DNA of 47,099 bases from JAUVUV01 sp964548275 (GCA_964548275.1 CAZJQI010000033.1:1-47099), one strand, 5' to 3'; positions 16,690 to 27,107 are shown, numbered from the stretch's first letter. The notes: generated by a model not told the origin, from the letters alone. Made by a program: numbers and translations.

Positions 16690-19248
16690 TTGAAATTTAT
16701 CGTGGCGCACAAAGAAAAAAGAACCGGACCACGGCCCAGGATTCGTCTCGGCCTTATCTCGCTGGCAGTTGGCCTTGCCGCCCTGTTCGCCGTTGCATGC
16801 ACCAGCAACAGCCTGGGCCTTAACTGCGATGAGCCCAATTACTACAATTCCTGCCTGCAGCAGTTAGCCTGGTTCAGGCAGGCGTTCGAGGACTTTTCAG
16901 CCGGGCGCTGGAGCGCTCCTTTCAGCCCTGAAGTGATAGACCGCTACTGGAGCTACCAGCCTATTTTCAATGTTCATCCCCCTTTCTACAAACTGTGCAG
17001 TTCTTTGACATTGGTCCTTTTCCAGGGCTGGCTGGGACCCATGGACGCCTTCCGCCTGGCCCCGGCGATAATGTTCTCCATACTGGTGGCCCTTCTTTTC
17101 CTGACTGTCGGCCGCCGCTATGGGATTCCCGCGGGACTATGGGCTGCCGGGGCTTTCGCTATGATGCCCAGGGTTTTCGCTCATGCGCACTTCGGGTGTG
17201 CGGATATGCCCCTGACCCTGTTGTGGTTCGCCTCGGCGGTGAGCTTTTACCGGGCGCTCAAGTCCCGTGGCTGGGCACTCGTTTTCGCCCTGGTCTATGG
17301 TTTGGCCCTGGCCACCAAATTTACCGCCCTTGTCATTCCCTTGCCGTTGGTGCTGTATGTCCTTCTGTTCCGGCGTTTTTCCCGGGCAGCCTGGCCTGTG
17401 GGCCTCGCCCTGGTTCTCAGCCCCCTGGTCATGGTCGGGCTGAACCCCCAGTGGTGGCACAGTAGCCTGGAGCGCCTTTACTTCTACCTGGTCGACAGCG
17501 CAAACCGCTCGGATTACCTCTGCATCCCCACTTACTATCTGGGTATCCAGTACTACTTTTATCTGCCCTGGCATCACAGTTTTATCCTTACCCTGTTTAC
17601 CGTGCAGCCGCTGGTACTGGCAGGTTTTATCTACGGCTTCTGGCGCACCGCGCGTCATCTCCTGGCCGATCCCTGGATGAGCCATATCCTGCTCCACTGG
17701 CTGGGCGTAATGTTCATTATGATGCTTCCCAGTTCCCCGGGGCATGATGGAGTGCGGCTGTTCCTCCCCTCCTTTGCCTTCCTGGCGGTAATTTCGGCCC
17801 TGGGATTCAAGGATTTCGTCTCCCGCGCCTTGCCGTGGGTCCTCAAGCGGATACCGCGAGCCGGGCAGCGAATTCGAAAGACATCGGGCGCCTGGCTGCT
17901 GCTGGGCGCGATGCTGGTTCCCTCGGCAGTAATCCTGGCGCGGGTGCACCCGTACGAACTATCTTACTTCAATTGCCTCGCAGGAGGCGTTTCCGGCGCC
18001 GAGAAGCTGGGGATGGAAACCACCTACATGTGGGAAACCTTCAACGATACATCCTGCGCCGTGATCAACCGCACCCTGCCAGACTCGGCCGGGGTTTTCA
18101 CCATGAACAACCTGCATTTCCAATTTCTCCAGCAATCAGGGAAAATCAAGCCCTCGCTTAAGTTTGACAATGAACGATTCGATTATATACTGCAATACAA
18201 TCGCCAGGGAATGTTTACCGACCTGGACCGGGTGCTTTTTCGCAGGGGTACCCCGGTGGCTGAACTCGAGGTGGATGGGGTGAGGCTTTTCGCTCTTTTC
18301 CAGTATCCCCGGGTCCTCGAGGAAATTCTGGCCCGCCTGGACAGCACCAAAGGCGCAGAGTCATTTTACGAAAAGGCGTTAGTTTACCATTGGACAGGCA
18401 GGCCCAACCGGGCTTACCTGGAGCTGGTAAAATACCTGGAACTGGAGCCCGGGGATTTCGACGCAAGCCTGCGGATAGCTGAATATTTACTGGACAATGA
18501 CTCTCCCGACATGGCGCTCGAGTACCTCAGGCGGGCGAATGATATCGAGAAGGACCCGAAGATCTGGTACTACAACCTGGGATTGGCTTATTCCCGGCTG
18601 GGGAAAATACAGATGGCAAACGCCTCTTTTCGGCAGGCCCTCGAATCTCGCACTCGCCATTCCGCTCCCCTGTTGATCGATGCGGATATCCATTACCGGA
18701 TGGAGAGGCTTGAGGAAGCGGCCGGGCTGTATGCCCGGGTGCTGCGAGGCCACCGTTCCGATGAAATCGCCTGCCAGATGCTAGGTTTGATAAACCACAG
18801 GCTGGGAAAGACCGAGACGGCAAAACATTATTACCGCAAGCTGCTGGATTTAACTCCCAGGCACTTTGAAACCCTGTACAATCTGGGTCTTCTCGAAAGC
18901 GAACAGGGGAATCCGGGCCTGGCCGAAGAATATTTTACCCGGGCTCTGGAGGCAAACCCCAGAAACCCGGCAGTCAATTTCCAGCTTGGAAAATTGCTTG
19001 CGGAATCCGGCAGGAGCGGTCCAGCAGAAAAGCATTTCTGGATTGTCCTGGAGGAAAACCCGGATGACGTGCAAGCACATTCGGCCCTGGCGAACCTCTT
19101 TCTGGAAGATTCCAATCGCCATGCCGAGGCGATCGAGCATTTCCTTATCCTGGCCCGGCTGGACCCAGAAAGTGCGGAATATATCGAGCAGAACTTTATC
19201 CAGCCACTCCGGGAAGAGCTTGCCCGAAAGGGAAGGACACAGCCTTAA
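16690..19248 (+). CDS. GT39/PMT-type membrane glycosyltransferase fused to TPR repeats
   Basis: An 852-aa protein. The N-terminal ~480 residues form a multi-spanning GT-C fold: after the first membrane helix (about 20-37) comes LNCDEPNYYNS with the acidic DE pair used by PMT/ArnT enzymes, then about ten hydrophobic segments. These enzymes move sugars from polyprenyl-phosphate donors onto proteins or lipids on the outer face of the inner membrane. The C-terminal part (about 540-845) is a row of tetratricopeptide repeats, for example WYYNLGLAYSRLGKIQMANA and LYNLGLLESEQGNPGLAEEY, probably periplasmic and for partner binding. The start is uncertain: TTG 16690 or GTG 16702, neither with a good ribosome-binding site. 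The acceptor is unknown; modification of the exported triad proteins is possible. Confidence 0.82.
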   Translation: MKFIVAHKEKRTGPRPRIRLGLISLAVGLAALFAVACTSNSLGLNCDEPNYYNSCLQQLAWFRQAFEDFSAGRWSAPFSPEVIDRYWSYQPIFNVHPPFYKLCSSLTLVLFQGWLGPMDAFRLAPAIMFSILVALLFLTVGRRYGIPAGLWAAGAFAMMPRVFAHAHFGCADMPLTLLWFASAVSFYRALKSRGWALVFALVYGLALATKFTALVIPLPLVLYVLLFRRFSRAAWPVGLALVLSPLVMVGLNPQWWHSSLERLYFYLVDSANRSDYLCIPTYYLGIQYYFYLPWHHSFILTLFTVQPLVLAGFIYGFWRTARHLLADPWMSHILLHWLGVMFIMMLPSSPGHDGVRLFLPSFAFLAVISALGFKDFVSRALPWVLKRIPRAGQRIRKTSGAWLLLGAMLVPSAVILARVHPYELSYFNCLAGGVSGAEKLGMETTYMWETFNDTSCAVINRTLPDSAGVFTMNNLHFQFLQQSGKIKPSLKFDNERFDYILQYNRQGMFTDLDRVLFRRGTPVAELEVDGVRLFALFQYPRVLEEILARLDSTKGAESFYEKALVYHWTGRPNRAYLELVKYLELEPGDFDASLRIAEYLLDNDSPDMALEYLRRANDIEKDPKIWYYNLGLAYSRLGKIQMANASFRQALESRTRHSAPLLIDADIHYRMERLEEAAGLYARVLRGHRSDEIACQMLGLINHRLGKTETAKHYYRKLLDLTPRHFETLYNLGLLESEQGNPGLAEEYFTRALEANPRNPAVNFQLGKLLAESGRSGPAEKHFWIVLEENPDDVQAHSALANLFLEDSNRHAEAIEHFLILARLDPESAEYIEQNFIQPLREELARKGRTQP

Positions 19249-19256
19249 GTCATCCA

Positions 19257-19308
19257 GGCCGGTCGGCTTGGGCTGGAGGCGCTCCACGGCAACCCGAACT
19301 GACCGGCC
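19257..19308. terminator. Long GC-rich hairpin after the glycosyltransferase gene
   Basis: GGCCGGTC (from 19257) pairs with GACCGGCC (to 19308), and the stem continues inward for about eight more pairs with one mismatch and two G-T pairs. The loop contains a nested GGAG-GCG-CTCC hairpin. There is no T-run, so it may be an RNA-stabilising or REP-like structure rather than a true intrinsic terminator. Confidence 0.45.
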
Positions 19309-19415
19309 CCTCATTGAACGATGATGATTCTTTAACTACTACAGCCCGTAAGGAACTGTCCGATCTCAGCCAGCGTACAAGTATCTTACAACTCTTATCA
19401 GGAAAGGAAACCACC

Positions 19416-21548
19416 ATGCGCTTTTCCAGTCCGGCAATTATTGGAGGATTATGTTTAATCCTGTCAGGCTGTCAAGCGGCAACTGCAAACAATAAGAACG
19501 AGGTGATGGAACAACCGATGGCTAAAATCATACCCCATAGATTGGAAAAACACGGGCACGTTCGGATAGACAACTATCACTGGCTCAACCAGCGCGATAA
19601 CCCCGGGGTGCTCGAATACCTCCAGGCGGAAAACGAATATACCAGTAAAGTGATGGCCCCTGCCAGAGACCTTGAAGAGAAGTTATTCGAGGAAATCAAG
19701 GGGCGGATCAAGCAAACCGACATGTCAGTGCCTTATAAGAAGGACGGCTACTACTATTACACACGCTACGAGGAGGGAAAAGAGTACCCGATCTACTGCC
19801 GCAAAAAAGAGTCTCTGGAGGCGCCGGAAGAGATTATGATCGATGCCAATGTCCTGGCCGAGGGGCACGAGTATTTCGCAGTCGGCGGCTGGGCGGCGAG
19901 CTCGGCACAGGATATCCTGGCCTATGCCACTGATACCCTGGGACGGAGGATCTACACGATACATTTCAAGAAACTCACCAGCGGTGAGCTCCTGGAGGAT
20001 ATGATCCCGGCAGTAACCGGCAACGTCGCCTGGGCTAACGACAACAGAACGTTATTCTACAGCAGGCAGGACCCGACAACTCTTCGCCCCTACCAGATCT
20101 ATCGCCATGTTCTTGGCACGGATACGGCAAAGGACAAGCTGGTCTACGAGGAAAGTGATGAAACCTTCTCGGCATATGTTTTCAAAACCAAGTCGAAAAA
20201 GTACCTGATGATCGCCTGCCACCAGACACTCAGCACCGAATGTCGATTCCTCGAGGCGGACAGCCCGGACGGCGAGTTCAATCTCATTCAGGCGCGGGAA
20301 AGAGACCACGAATACAGTGTCGACCATTTCGGGGACAAGTTCTACATCCGCACCAATTACGGGGCAAAGAATTTCCGGCTGATGAAAACCTCTGTCACCC
20401 AGACAGGCAAAGAACACTGGCAGGAGGTAATCGGGCACCGCGACGACGTTTTTATCGAAGGGCTCGAGATTTTCGCCGACTTCCTGGTTCTCGAGGAGCG
20501 CGCACGCGGGTTGATCAACCTCCGGGTCATTCCCTGGGCAGAAGGCGGGGAACATTACCTCGATTTCGGCGAACCCGCCTACCTGGCCTATATCAGCATC
20601 AACCCCGAATTCGACACACCACTGCTGCGCTACGGCTACACCTCGCTGACCACCCCGAACTCGATTTTTGACTACAACATAGCCACCCGGAAAAAGATTC
20701 TGCTGAAACAGGAGGAGGTGCTCGGCGGTTTCGATTCCGGAAATTACCGGACCGAGCGCCTCTACGCACCTGCAGCCGACGGCACCGAGGTCCCGATCTC
20801 GGTTGTCTACCGCAAGTCAGTTGTAAAGAACGGCGACAACCCTCTTCTGCTCTACGGCTACGGCTCCTACGGCAACAGCAGGGATGCCAGTTTCAGCTCG
20901 CCGCGCCTGAGCCTGATCGACCGCGGGTTTGTCTTTGCCATCGCCCATATCCGCGGGGGGCAGGAACTGGGCCGGCAGTGGTACGAGGACGGCAAGCTGT
21001 TGAAAAAGAAAAACACGTTCACCGATTTTATCGCCTGCGGCGAATATCTGGTCGCCGGGAAATACACCTGTCCAGAGAAACTATTTGCCATGGGCGGCAG
21101 CGCGGGCGGCCTTTTGATGGGCGCGGTGGTCAACATGCGCCCCGAATTGTTCAAGGGAGTGGTGACCCGGGTGCCCTTTGTCGATGTGGTGACCACCATG
21201 CTGGATGAGAGCATTCCGCTGACCACGGCTGAGTACGATGAGTGGGGCGACCCGAACAGGAAGGAATACTACGACTACATCCTGTCCTATTCGCCTTACG
21301 ACAACGTGGCGGCCAAGGACTACCCGAACCTTCTGGTCACAACCGGCCTTCACGACTCCCAGGTCCAGTACTGGGAACCTGCGAAATGGGTGGCCAGGCT
21401 GCGCGCGCTCAAAACCGACTCCAACCGGCTGCTGCTCAAAACCAACATGGAGGCAGGCCACGGCGGGGCCTCCGGGCGCTATAAACGCTACCGTGAGACC
21501 GCTTTCAATTACACTTTCATTCTCGATCTTCTCGGGATCAAAGAGTGA
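19416..21548 (+). CDS. Oligopeptidase B-like S9A peptidase, lipoprotein
   Basis: A 710-aa prolyl-oligopeptidase-family serine peptidase. An N-terminal beta-propeller (about 45-430) restricts access to peptides; the C-terminal alpha/beta-hydrolase carries the triad Ser562 (GGSAGG), Asp647 (LHDSQVQYWEP) and His682 (EAGHGG). The region RGGQELGRQWYEDGKLLKKKNTF and PFVDVVTTMLDESIPLTTAEYDEWG closely follow oligopeptidase B, which cleaves after basic residues in short peptides; specificity here is inferred. A signal with lipobox LSGC puts it in the envelope, unlike the cytosolic E. coli enzyme. ATG 19416 has AGGAAAGG upstream; the open frame extends 34 codons further but without a start signal. It is followed 47 bases later by an amidohydrolase. 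Confidence 0.92.
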   Translation: MRFSSPAIIGGLCLILSGCQAATANNKNEVMEQPMAKIIPHRLEKHGHVRIDNYHWLNQRDNPGVLEYLQAENEYTSKVMAPARDLEEKLFEEIKGRIKQTDMSVPYKKDGYYYYTRYEEGKEYPIYCRKKESLEAPEEIMIDANVLAEGHEYFAVGGWAASSAQDILAYATDTLGRRIYTIHFKKLTSGELLEDMIPAVTGNVAWANDNRTLFYSRQDPTTLRPYQIYRHVLGTDTAKDKLVYEESDETFSAYVFKTKSKKYLMIACHQTLSTECRFLEADSPDGEFNLIQARERDHEYSVDHFGDKFYIRTNYGAKNFRLMKTSVTQTGKEHWQEVIGHRDDVFIEGLEIFADFLVLEERARGLINLRVIPWAEGGEHYLDFGEPAYLAYISINPEFDTPLLRYGYTSLTTPNSIFDYNIATRKKILLKQEEVLGGFDSGNYRTERLYAPAADGTEVPISVVYRKSVVKNGDNPLLLYGYGSYGNSRDASFSSPRLSLIDRGFVFAIAHIRGGQELGRQWYEDGKLLKKKNTFTDFIACGEYLVAGKYTCPEKLFAMGGSAGGLLMGAVVNMRPELFKGVVTRVPFVDVVTTMLDESIPLTTAEYDEWGDPNRKEYYDYILSYSPYDNVAAKDYPNLLVTTGLHDSQVQYWEPAKWVARLRALKTDSNRLLLKTNMEAGHGGASGRYKRYRETAFNYTFILDLLGIKE

Positions 21549-21595
21549 TGAAACAAATAAGATTCTTCTGATTTTATTCCCAAGGGAGTTCTCCG

Positions 21596-22663
21596 ATGTG
21601 CAAAACCGCTGCCACGCTAATCACCTTGATCTTTCTTCTGCCTTTACACGCCCGGGCAGAGGGAGAAAAATTTCCAGTGGAGCCTTATCCTGATAACGTC
21701 GAGCGCGAACAGGGCGATAACGGCTTCTCCCGCGGCTTCGGAATGACCAACCACTCCTATTCATTCGACTGGTTCGACAGCCACATGCACCTGGCCTGGA
21801 GCCATTTCCCGAACGTGCTGAAGGATCAGCAAATCCAGGAGGTGGTTGACCGCTGGTTGGGGCTGGTCGGCATTTACCACTGCAAGCGGATGATCCTGCT
21901 CGACCCCTACCTGGCAACAATGGAATGGGCCAAAGACGATCCGCGCGTGCATGTTTTCTGGTGGATGACCTGGGACCAGGAAGACCAGTTGCCTGAGATC
22001 AAAAGGCGGGTAAACAAAGGCCTGATCCAGGGCTTGAAACTTCACACAGGCGATTTCAGAAAGAGGCAAGACCCGGATTACCGGGTGATGGCAACCCCGA
22101 AATGGCACGAGATTTACTCTTATTGTGCACAGGCCGAACTGCCGGTGCTGATCCATGTCAACGAGCACTGGGGCGACCAGCGTTATACATACGGCAGGGG
22201 CTCCAAGGAATTCTGGGCAAGGGCCGGTTACACCAACCAGAAGCTTCTGGACTATTTCCTCACAGAGCTGGTGGCCAAACACCCGAAAGTAAAATGGATC
22301 CTGGCTCACATGAATTTCCAGGGAACCGAATCTCTTTCCGCACTGTTTGATAAATACTCAAACTTATATATCGATACCAGTATCGGCATGTTTATCCGGG
22401 AGTTCGATTACCTTACGCCAGAGGAGATCAAGCCTTACCGCGAGTTCTGTATCAAATACGCCGAGCGGGTGATGTTCGGCACCGACGGCTTTGCCTACCA
22501 TCCTCTGGAAAGCAAATATCCAGGGCATGTGCGCAACTGGTGGCTGCCCCATTTCAATTTTATCATGCAGCTTCGCCTGCCCCAGCAAACCCTGGATAAA
22601 ATCACGCACGGCACCTGCGAAAAAATGCTGGGCAGGTATTTGAAAAGGAAGAAAAAGAATTGA
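21596..22663 (+). CDS. Exported amidohydrolase-2 family metalloenzyme
   Basis: A 355-aa protein with a signal peptide (about 1-21) and a TIM-barrel amidohydrolase domain. Metal ligands are visible in order: FDSHMHL (His63 and His65), LPVLIHVNEHW (barrel His), WILAHMNFQG (next His) and MFGTDGFAYHP (Asp of the last ligand motif). Family members hydrolyse or decarboxylate small rings, lactones and amides; the substrate is not predictable here. The N-terminal insertion FGMTNHSYSFDWF before the HxH is longer than usual. GGGAG precedes ATG 21596. It is probably co-transcribed with the oligopeptidase upstream and PepD downstream. A broken relative lies at 5833. Confidence 0.82.
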   Translation: MCKTAATLITLIFLLPLHARAEGEKFPVEPYPDNVEREQGDNGFSRGFGMTNHSYSFDWFDSHMHLAWSHFPNVLKDQQIQEVVDRWLGLVGIYHCKRMILLDPYLATMEWAKDDPRVHVFWWMTWDQEDQLPEIKRRVNKGLIQGLKLHTGDFRKRQDPDYRVMATPKWHEIYSYCAQAELPVLIHVNEHWGDQRYTYGRGSKEFWARAGYTNQKLLDYFLTELVAKHPKVKWILAHMNFQGTESLSALFDKYSNLYIDTSIGMFIREFDYLTPEEIKPYREFCIKYAERVMFGTDGFAYHPLESKYPGHVRNWWLPHFNFIMQLRLPQQTLDKITHGTCEKMLGRYLKRKKKN

Positions 22664-22713
22664 TTGCTTGCGGTGAGCTGGCTTTGCTGTGTTGAAAATA
22701 GAGGAGACTGACA

Positions 22714-24159
22714 ATGCATGGAAAAGTTTGTGAAATTCTCGATATCTTCGAACAGATAGCCGCCATTCCCCGTTGCTCCAAGCATGAGGAGAAAATATCG
22801 CAATGGCTTCAGAGCTGGGCGCGCGATAACGGTCTCCCGGTGCGGGCCGATGAGGCCGGAAACGTGGTTATCGAGGTTGAGGCGAGCGAGGGTTACGAAA
22901 AGGCGCCTGCTGTGGTGATCCAGGGGCACATGGATATGGTGTGTGAAAAGACCCCGGACTCGGCCCATGATTTCTCGAAAGACCCGATCCGACCCATAGC
23001 GGACGGGGAATGGCTGAGGGCTGATAAAACCACACTCGGCGCGGACAACGGTATCGCGATCGCCATGGGCCTTGTCATGGCAACGGACAAAGCAGTGTCC
23101 CATCCCTCACTCGAACTTCTTTTTACAGTGGATGAGGAACAGGGATTGACCGGCGCTGCCAAGCTCGTGCCTGATTTTATCAAAGGCAGGATTCTGCTGA
23201 ATATCGACTCGGAAGACGAGGGAGTGCTGACAGTGGGCTGCTCAGGCGGCAAGGAAACCAGGATATCTCTTCCTCTTTCTTTCACCGGGCTGCCGGAAGA
23301 CTACCAAATTTACAGGCTCACTGTCAGCGGGCTGCGGGGCGGACATTCCGGTGTGGATATCCACAAACACAGAGCGAGCGCCAATAGAATTCTCGCCCGC
23401 CTGCTCGGTCTTCTGAAAGAATCCGACGATATCAGGCTCGTCTGGATCAAAGGCGGTACGGCCCATAATGCGATTGCCCGGGACGCTGAGGCTCGTATCG
23501 CTTTCAAAAGTGCTGACAGGGACTCTGTTGCGAAAAAAATTTCCGATTTCGAACAGATCGTGCGGAGCGAGTTTGCCGCAAGCGAAAAGGCACCATCTCT
23601 GAAAATTTCCGCACCTGAGAGCAGCACCGGCCAAGTGGTCAGCGCCGAGGACACTGCCAGGGCGATAAACCTGATGCTTGCCCTGCCCCACGGAGTTATC
23701 GGCATGTCGCCGGATATCGAGAGCCTGGTCGAGACCTCGACAAACTTTGCCATAGTCGAAATTAAAGATGATGCGCTCAAAATCCTCTCCAGCCAGAGAA
23801 GTTCGGTGATGTCGAAACTGGATGAGCTCAGCCAGCGGATAGAGGCCCTGGCCGCTCTGGCCGGGGCTGATACCGAATCAGGAAACGCCTACCCGGCCTG
23901 GGAACCGAACATGGACTCACCCCTTCTTCAGCATTGCCAAGACACTTACAAAAAGCTCTACGGCAAGGAACCCTCGGTGGAAATTATCCATGCCGGTGTG
24001 GAATGCGCCATACTGGGGGTGAAGTATTCCGGGATGGATATGATTTCACTTGGACCGACAATCGAGAACCCCCATTCCCCGGAGGAAAGGATCAATATCC
24101 CCACTATAGGCAAGGTCTGGGACTATCTGGCTGAAATTCTAAAATCATTCGGACAGTAA
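22714..24159 (+). CDS. pepD: Aminoacyl-histidine dipeptidase (M20C)
   Basis: A 481-aa cytosolic di-zinc dipeptidase of the PepD type, which hydrolyses Xaa-His and other dipeptides. Motifs in order: IPRCSKHEEKISQWL at the N-terminus, VIQGHMDMVCEK (His72, Asp74), TTLGADNGIAIAM (bridging Asp111), LLFTVDEEQGLTGA (Glu141 and Glu142), NIDSEDEGVLTVGCSGG (metal Asp), and ENPHSPEERI near the C-terminus (last metal His). The middle lid/dimerisation domain (about 190-390) is complete. No signal peptide, so the peptides released by the exported oligopeptidase upstream would be finished inside the cell. GAGGAG lies just before ATG 22714. Length and order are normal for the family. Confidence 0.93.
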   Translation: MHGKVCEILDIFEQIAAIPRCSKHEEKISQWLQSWARDNGLPVRADEAGNVVIEVEASEGYEKAPAVVIQGHMDMVCEKTPDSAHDFSKDPIRPIADGEWLRADKTTLGADNGIAIAMGLVMATDKAVSHPSLELLFTVDEEQGLTGAAKLVPDFIKGRILLNIDSEDEGVLTVGCSGGKETRISLPLSFTGLPEDYQIYRLTVSGLRGGHSGVDIHKHRASANRILARLLGLLKESDDIRLVWIKGGTAHNAIARDAEARIAFKSADRDSVAKKISDFEQIVRSEFAASEKAPSLKISAPESSTGQVVSAEDTARAINLMLALPHGVIGMSPDIESLVETSTNFAIVEIKDDALKILSSQRSSVMSKLDELSQRIEALAALAGADTESGNAYPAWEPNMDSPLLQHCQDTYKKLYGKEPSVEIIHAGVECAILGVKYSGMDMISLGPTIENPHSPEERINIPTIGKVWDYLAEILKSFGQ

Positions 24160-24356
24160 CCAAATCCTGATAGAAAACCCGCAGTTGTGAAAGGCAACTT
24201 TGTTTTATCCTCATAGAATAAAGACTATTCTTGCATCTGGAAAAATGAACTTCCTGATATCCTGCTATACTTATCTGAGATATTATGTTAATTTGAACAC
24301 CAGATTTTCCGCTATAAAATCATATCATTGCCCCTCACTGAAAAAGGAGGCGGATC

Positions 24357-27107
24357 ATGAAAAAACTGGCGAGTGCAGTTACGATCCTGCTGCTGATTTG
24401 CTCAACTCTTAGCGCTCAAAAAAACGACTTTCGAACCGCCCACTATGTGGCGAGCACACACTGGGACCGCGAATGGTACGAGCCGTTTCAGGGTTTCCGC
24501 ATGCGCCTGGTGTCCCTGCTTGACGAGGTTTTCGAAACTTTCGAGAAAGACCCCGAATTCCGCTCTTTCACCATGGACGGCCAGGTAGTGCCGATTTACG
24601 ATTATCTGGAAATCCGGCCGGAGAAACGCCCTCTGGTGGAGCGGTTTGTCCGGGAAGGCCGACTGGTACTGGGGCCTTGGTATGTCCAGGCCGACGAATG
24701 GCTGGCTTGCGGGGAGTTGATCGTGCGCAACTTGCAGATGGGCAGGAAACTTGCCGCCGAATTCGGCGCCCCTGCCACCAAGGCCAGTCTTATCTGCGAC
24801 CAGTTCGGCCATGTGGGCCAGATGCCTCAGATCCTCGACCAGATGGGGATGGAAGTGGCTTTTGCCTGGCGCGGCGTGCCTGTGGGTGTGGATACGGCCC
24901 TTTTCAACTGGAAAGCTCCGGACGGCACTCTCATCCCGGCCTATCGTTTCGGCACCAGCGGCTACAGCACCTATGCTTTCGAGGTACGGGAAGCCACTAC
25001 CGACAGGAAGTTCGACCTCGAGCGCGCGGTCGGACTGCTTGCCGATTACACCCTTGTCGAAGCCCGACGTTCACCGGTCGGGCCGATACTGCTTTTTGAC
25101 GGTGGCGATCACATGGAAATCGAGCCGGCGACCAGCGAGCTTCTTGCCAGAGCGAATGAAATACTCGAATCCAAAAGCATCCGGATCGTGCACAGCGACC
25201 CGGACAGCTACGTGCAAGATCTGCTGAAATACCGCGCCCAAATCGCCAAGACTGTTGTGGGAGAGATGCGCCGCTCCCGCCGCACAGCCGATGAGGGCCA
25301 CCTGATACCGGGTGTGCTTTCCAGCCGGATCCAGCTCAAGCAGCAAAACGCACTCTGCGAGGACGAACTCTGCCTCTGGGCCGAACCTTTCAGCACGTTT
25401 GCCGCCCTGTATCTAGGCGAAAACTACCCCTCGGGCTATCTCCATACCGCCTGGAAACACCTGCTGAAAAACCACCCGCACGACAGCATGTGTACCTGCT
25501 CGATCGACCAGGTGCACCAGGATATGATCTTCCGTTTCGACCAGTCGCTCGGTATCTCCTCAAGACTCACGGCCCGCGCGCTGAAACAGCTCGCCCTGGC
25601 CGCAGCTCCCGAAGAAATGCCGGATGGCTCGATTCTGCTGGCAGTGTTCAATGCCACGGGTGAGGATATCGATGAGCCGGTGGATCTCGATATTCCCCTT
25701 CCCGGTGACTGGCCGGGCAGATTCCAGGAATTTTTCGGCTACGAGGGAAAGTTTTCATTCAAGTTGATCGCCGCCTCCGGCAGAGAGATCCCCTACCAGC
25801 TAGTGGCCCAGAGACCGGGCAGGCAGGGTTTCTGGCGCCAGCGAAAACATTTTCCGCGGGGGGACATACGCCACGTGGTCAGTGTCAGCGCTCCGCTGAA
25901 AGTGCCGTCTTTCGGCTATACCACGCTGATCGTCGAACCCGCGGACGGCCCCACGAGATACTCAGGATCAATGAGAATCTCGCACCGGGGGATCGAGAAT
26001 GAATTCCTGAAAGTGCAGGCTGAATCCAACGGCACGATCACGGTCACTGACAAGCGGACCGGCAGAAAATACGAGCAGCTTCTCACTTTCGAGAACCGGG
26101 CTGATATCGGCGACGGCTGGTTTCACGGAATGGCGGTGAACGATCAGGTTCATTTCAGTACTGCCGGCACGGCAGAGGTGGCAATTGTTGCTGACGGTTT
26201 CGCCAAAGCCACGCTGCGGATAAGCCTGGAGATGAACCTGCCGAAAGAGTTCGATTTCAGAACCATGCGGCGCAGCGAACAGACCGCGGCGCTGAAAATA
26301 GTTTCCGATGTCACCCTGCGCCAAGGCTCGGACAGGATCGAAGTGAAAACGACCGTGGAAAACAACCTGCTCGACCACCGCCTGCGGGTGCTTTTTCCCA
26401 CAGGCCTTTCAGGTGAAACCTACCTGAGCAATTCAGCCTTCGATGTGGTCGAGCGCCGTGTGGCCCTGCCTGAGGATAACGATATCCGCAGCGAACTGGA
26501 GGTGGAGACCCGGCCGCAAATCACCTGGACCGCTTTCGGAGACAGCCGCAGCGGGCTTGCAGTGGTTAGCCGGGGCCTGCCGGAAAGCGCGGTGATCGAC
26601 ACTCCCGGGCGGCCGATTGCACTGACCCTGCTTCGTGCTTTCCGCCGCGCGGTGTACTCCAACGACAACCCGGGCGGGCAGATCCAGGGCATGCATACAT
26701 TTAGCTACGATATCGTTCCGGTTGCCGGGGAAATCCCGGTGAACAGGCTGTACGTTCTCGGCCAGCGGGTCAACGTGGCAGTGCGTATCGTCGACCTTCT
26801 GTCCAAAGACCTGGAACTCTCGAAACGCAGAGGCACCCTGCCGCGGGAGCACTCTTTCCTCAAAGCCAGCGGTCGGGCGGTTTTCACCTCGATTCAGCGC
26901 GACAGCCACGGAAGCTTGTTCGTGCGCCTGTTTAATCCCCACAGCACGAGCCAGAAAGTCACTCTCAATCCTGCCAATGCGCCCAACTCAGCAAGGTGTA
27001 TCACTCTCGACGGTCGGGACGATACGAAATCGGCAGCGCGGCTTGCCGGGGGTACCATCGAAATCTCGCTGCCGCCTAAAAGGATAAGCACAGTGCTGAT
27101 AGAATAA
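24357..27107 (+). CDS. GH38 alpha-mannosidase, exported
   Basis: A 916-aa glycoside hydrolase family 38 enzyme that releases alpha-linked mannose by a retaining mechanism. Signal peptide about 1-20. The catalytic domain starts with HYVASTHWDREWYEPF (zinc-binding His and Asp) and has the nucleophile in SLICDQFGHVGQMPQIL (Asp148), then GGDHMEIEP and HPHDSMCTCSIDQVHQDM with the remaining zinc-site residues. The C-terminal half (about 420-916) holds the beta-domains of the family. A strong AAAGGAGG site precedes ATG 24357. The export signal suggests periplasmic or surface degradation of mannose-containing glycans, fitting the heparinase-like gene that follows 98 bases later. Confidence 0.92.
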   Translation: MKKLASAVTILLLICSTLSAQKNDFRTAHYVASTHWDREWYEPFQGFRMRLVSLLDEVFETFEKDPEFRSFTMDGQVVPIYDYLEIRPEKRPLVERFVREGRLVLGPWYVQADEWLACGELIVRNLQMGRKLAAEFGAPATKASLICDQFGHVGQMPQILDQMGMEVAFAWRGVPVGVDTALFNWKAPDGTLIPAYRFGTSGYSTYAFEVREATTDRKFDLERAVGLLADYTLVEARRSPVGPILLFDGGDHMEIEPATSELLARANEILESKSIRIVHSDPDSYVQDLLKYRAQIAKTVVGEMRRSRRTADEGHLIPGVLSSRIQLKQQNALCEDELCLWAEPFSTFAALYLGENYPSGYLHTAWKHLLKNHPHDSMCTCSIDQVHQDMIFRFDQSLGISSRLTARALKQLALAAAPEEMPDGSILLAVFNATGEDIDEPVDLDIPLPGDWPGRFQEFFGYEGKFSFKLIAASGREIPYQLVAQRPGRQGFWRQRKHFPRGDIRHVVSVSAPLKVPSFGYTTLIVEPADGPTRYSGSMRISHRGIENEFLKVQAESNGTITVTDKRTGRKYEQLLTFENRADIGDGWFHGMAVNDQVHFSTAGTAEVAIVADGFAKATLRISLEMNLPKEFDFRTMRRSEQTAALKIVSDVTLRQGSDRIEVKTTVENNLLDHRLRVLFPTGLSGETYLSNSAFDVVERRVALPEDNDIRSELEVETRPQITWTAFGDSRSGLAVVSRGLPESAVIDTPGRPIALTLLRAFRRAVYSNDNPGGQIQGMHTFSYDIVPVAGEIPVNRLYVLGQRVNVAVRIVDLLSKDLELSKRRGTLPREHSFLKASGRAVFTSIQRDSHGSLFVRLFNPHSTSQKVTLNPANAPNSARCITLDGRDDTKSAARLAGGTIEISLPPKRISTVLIE

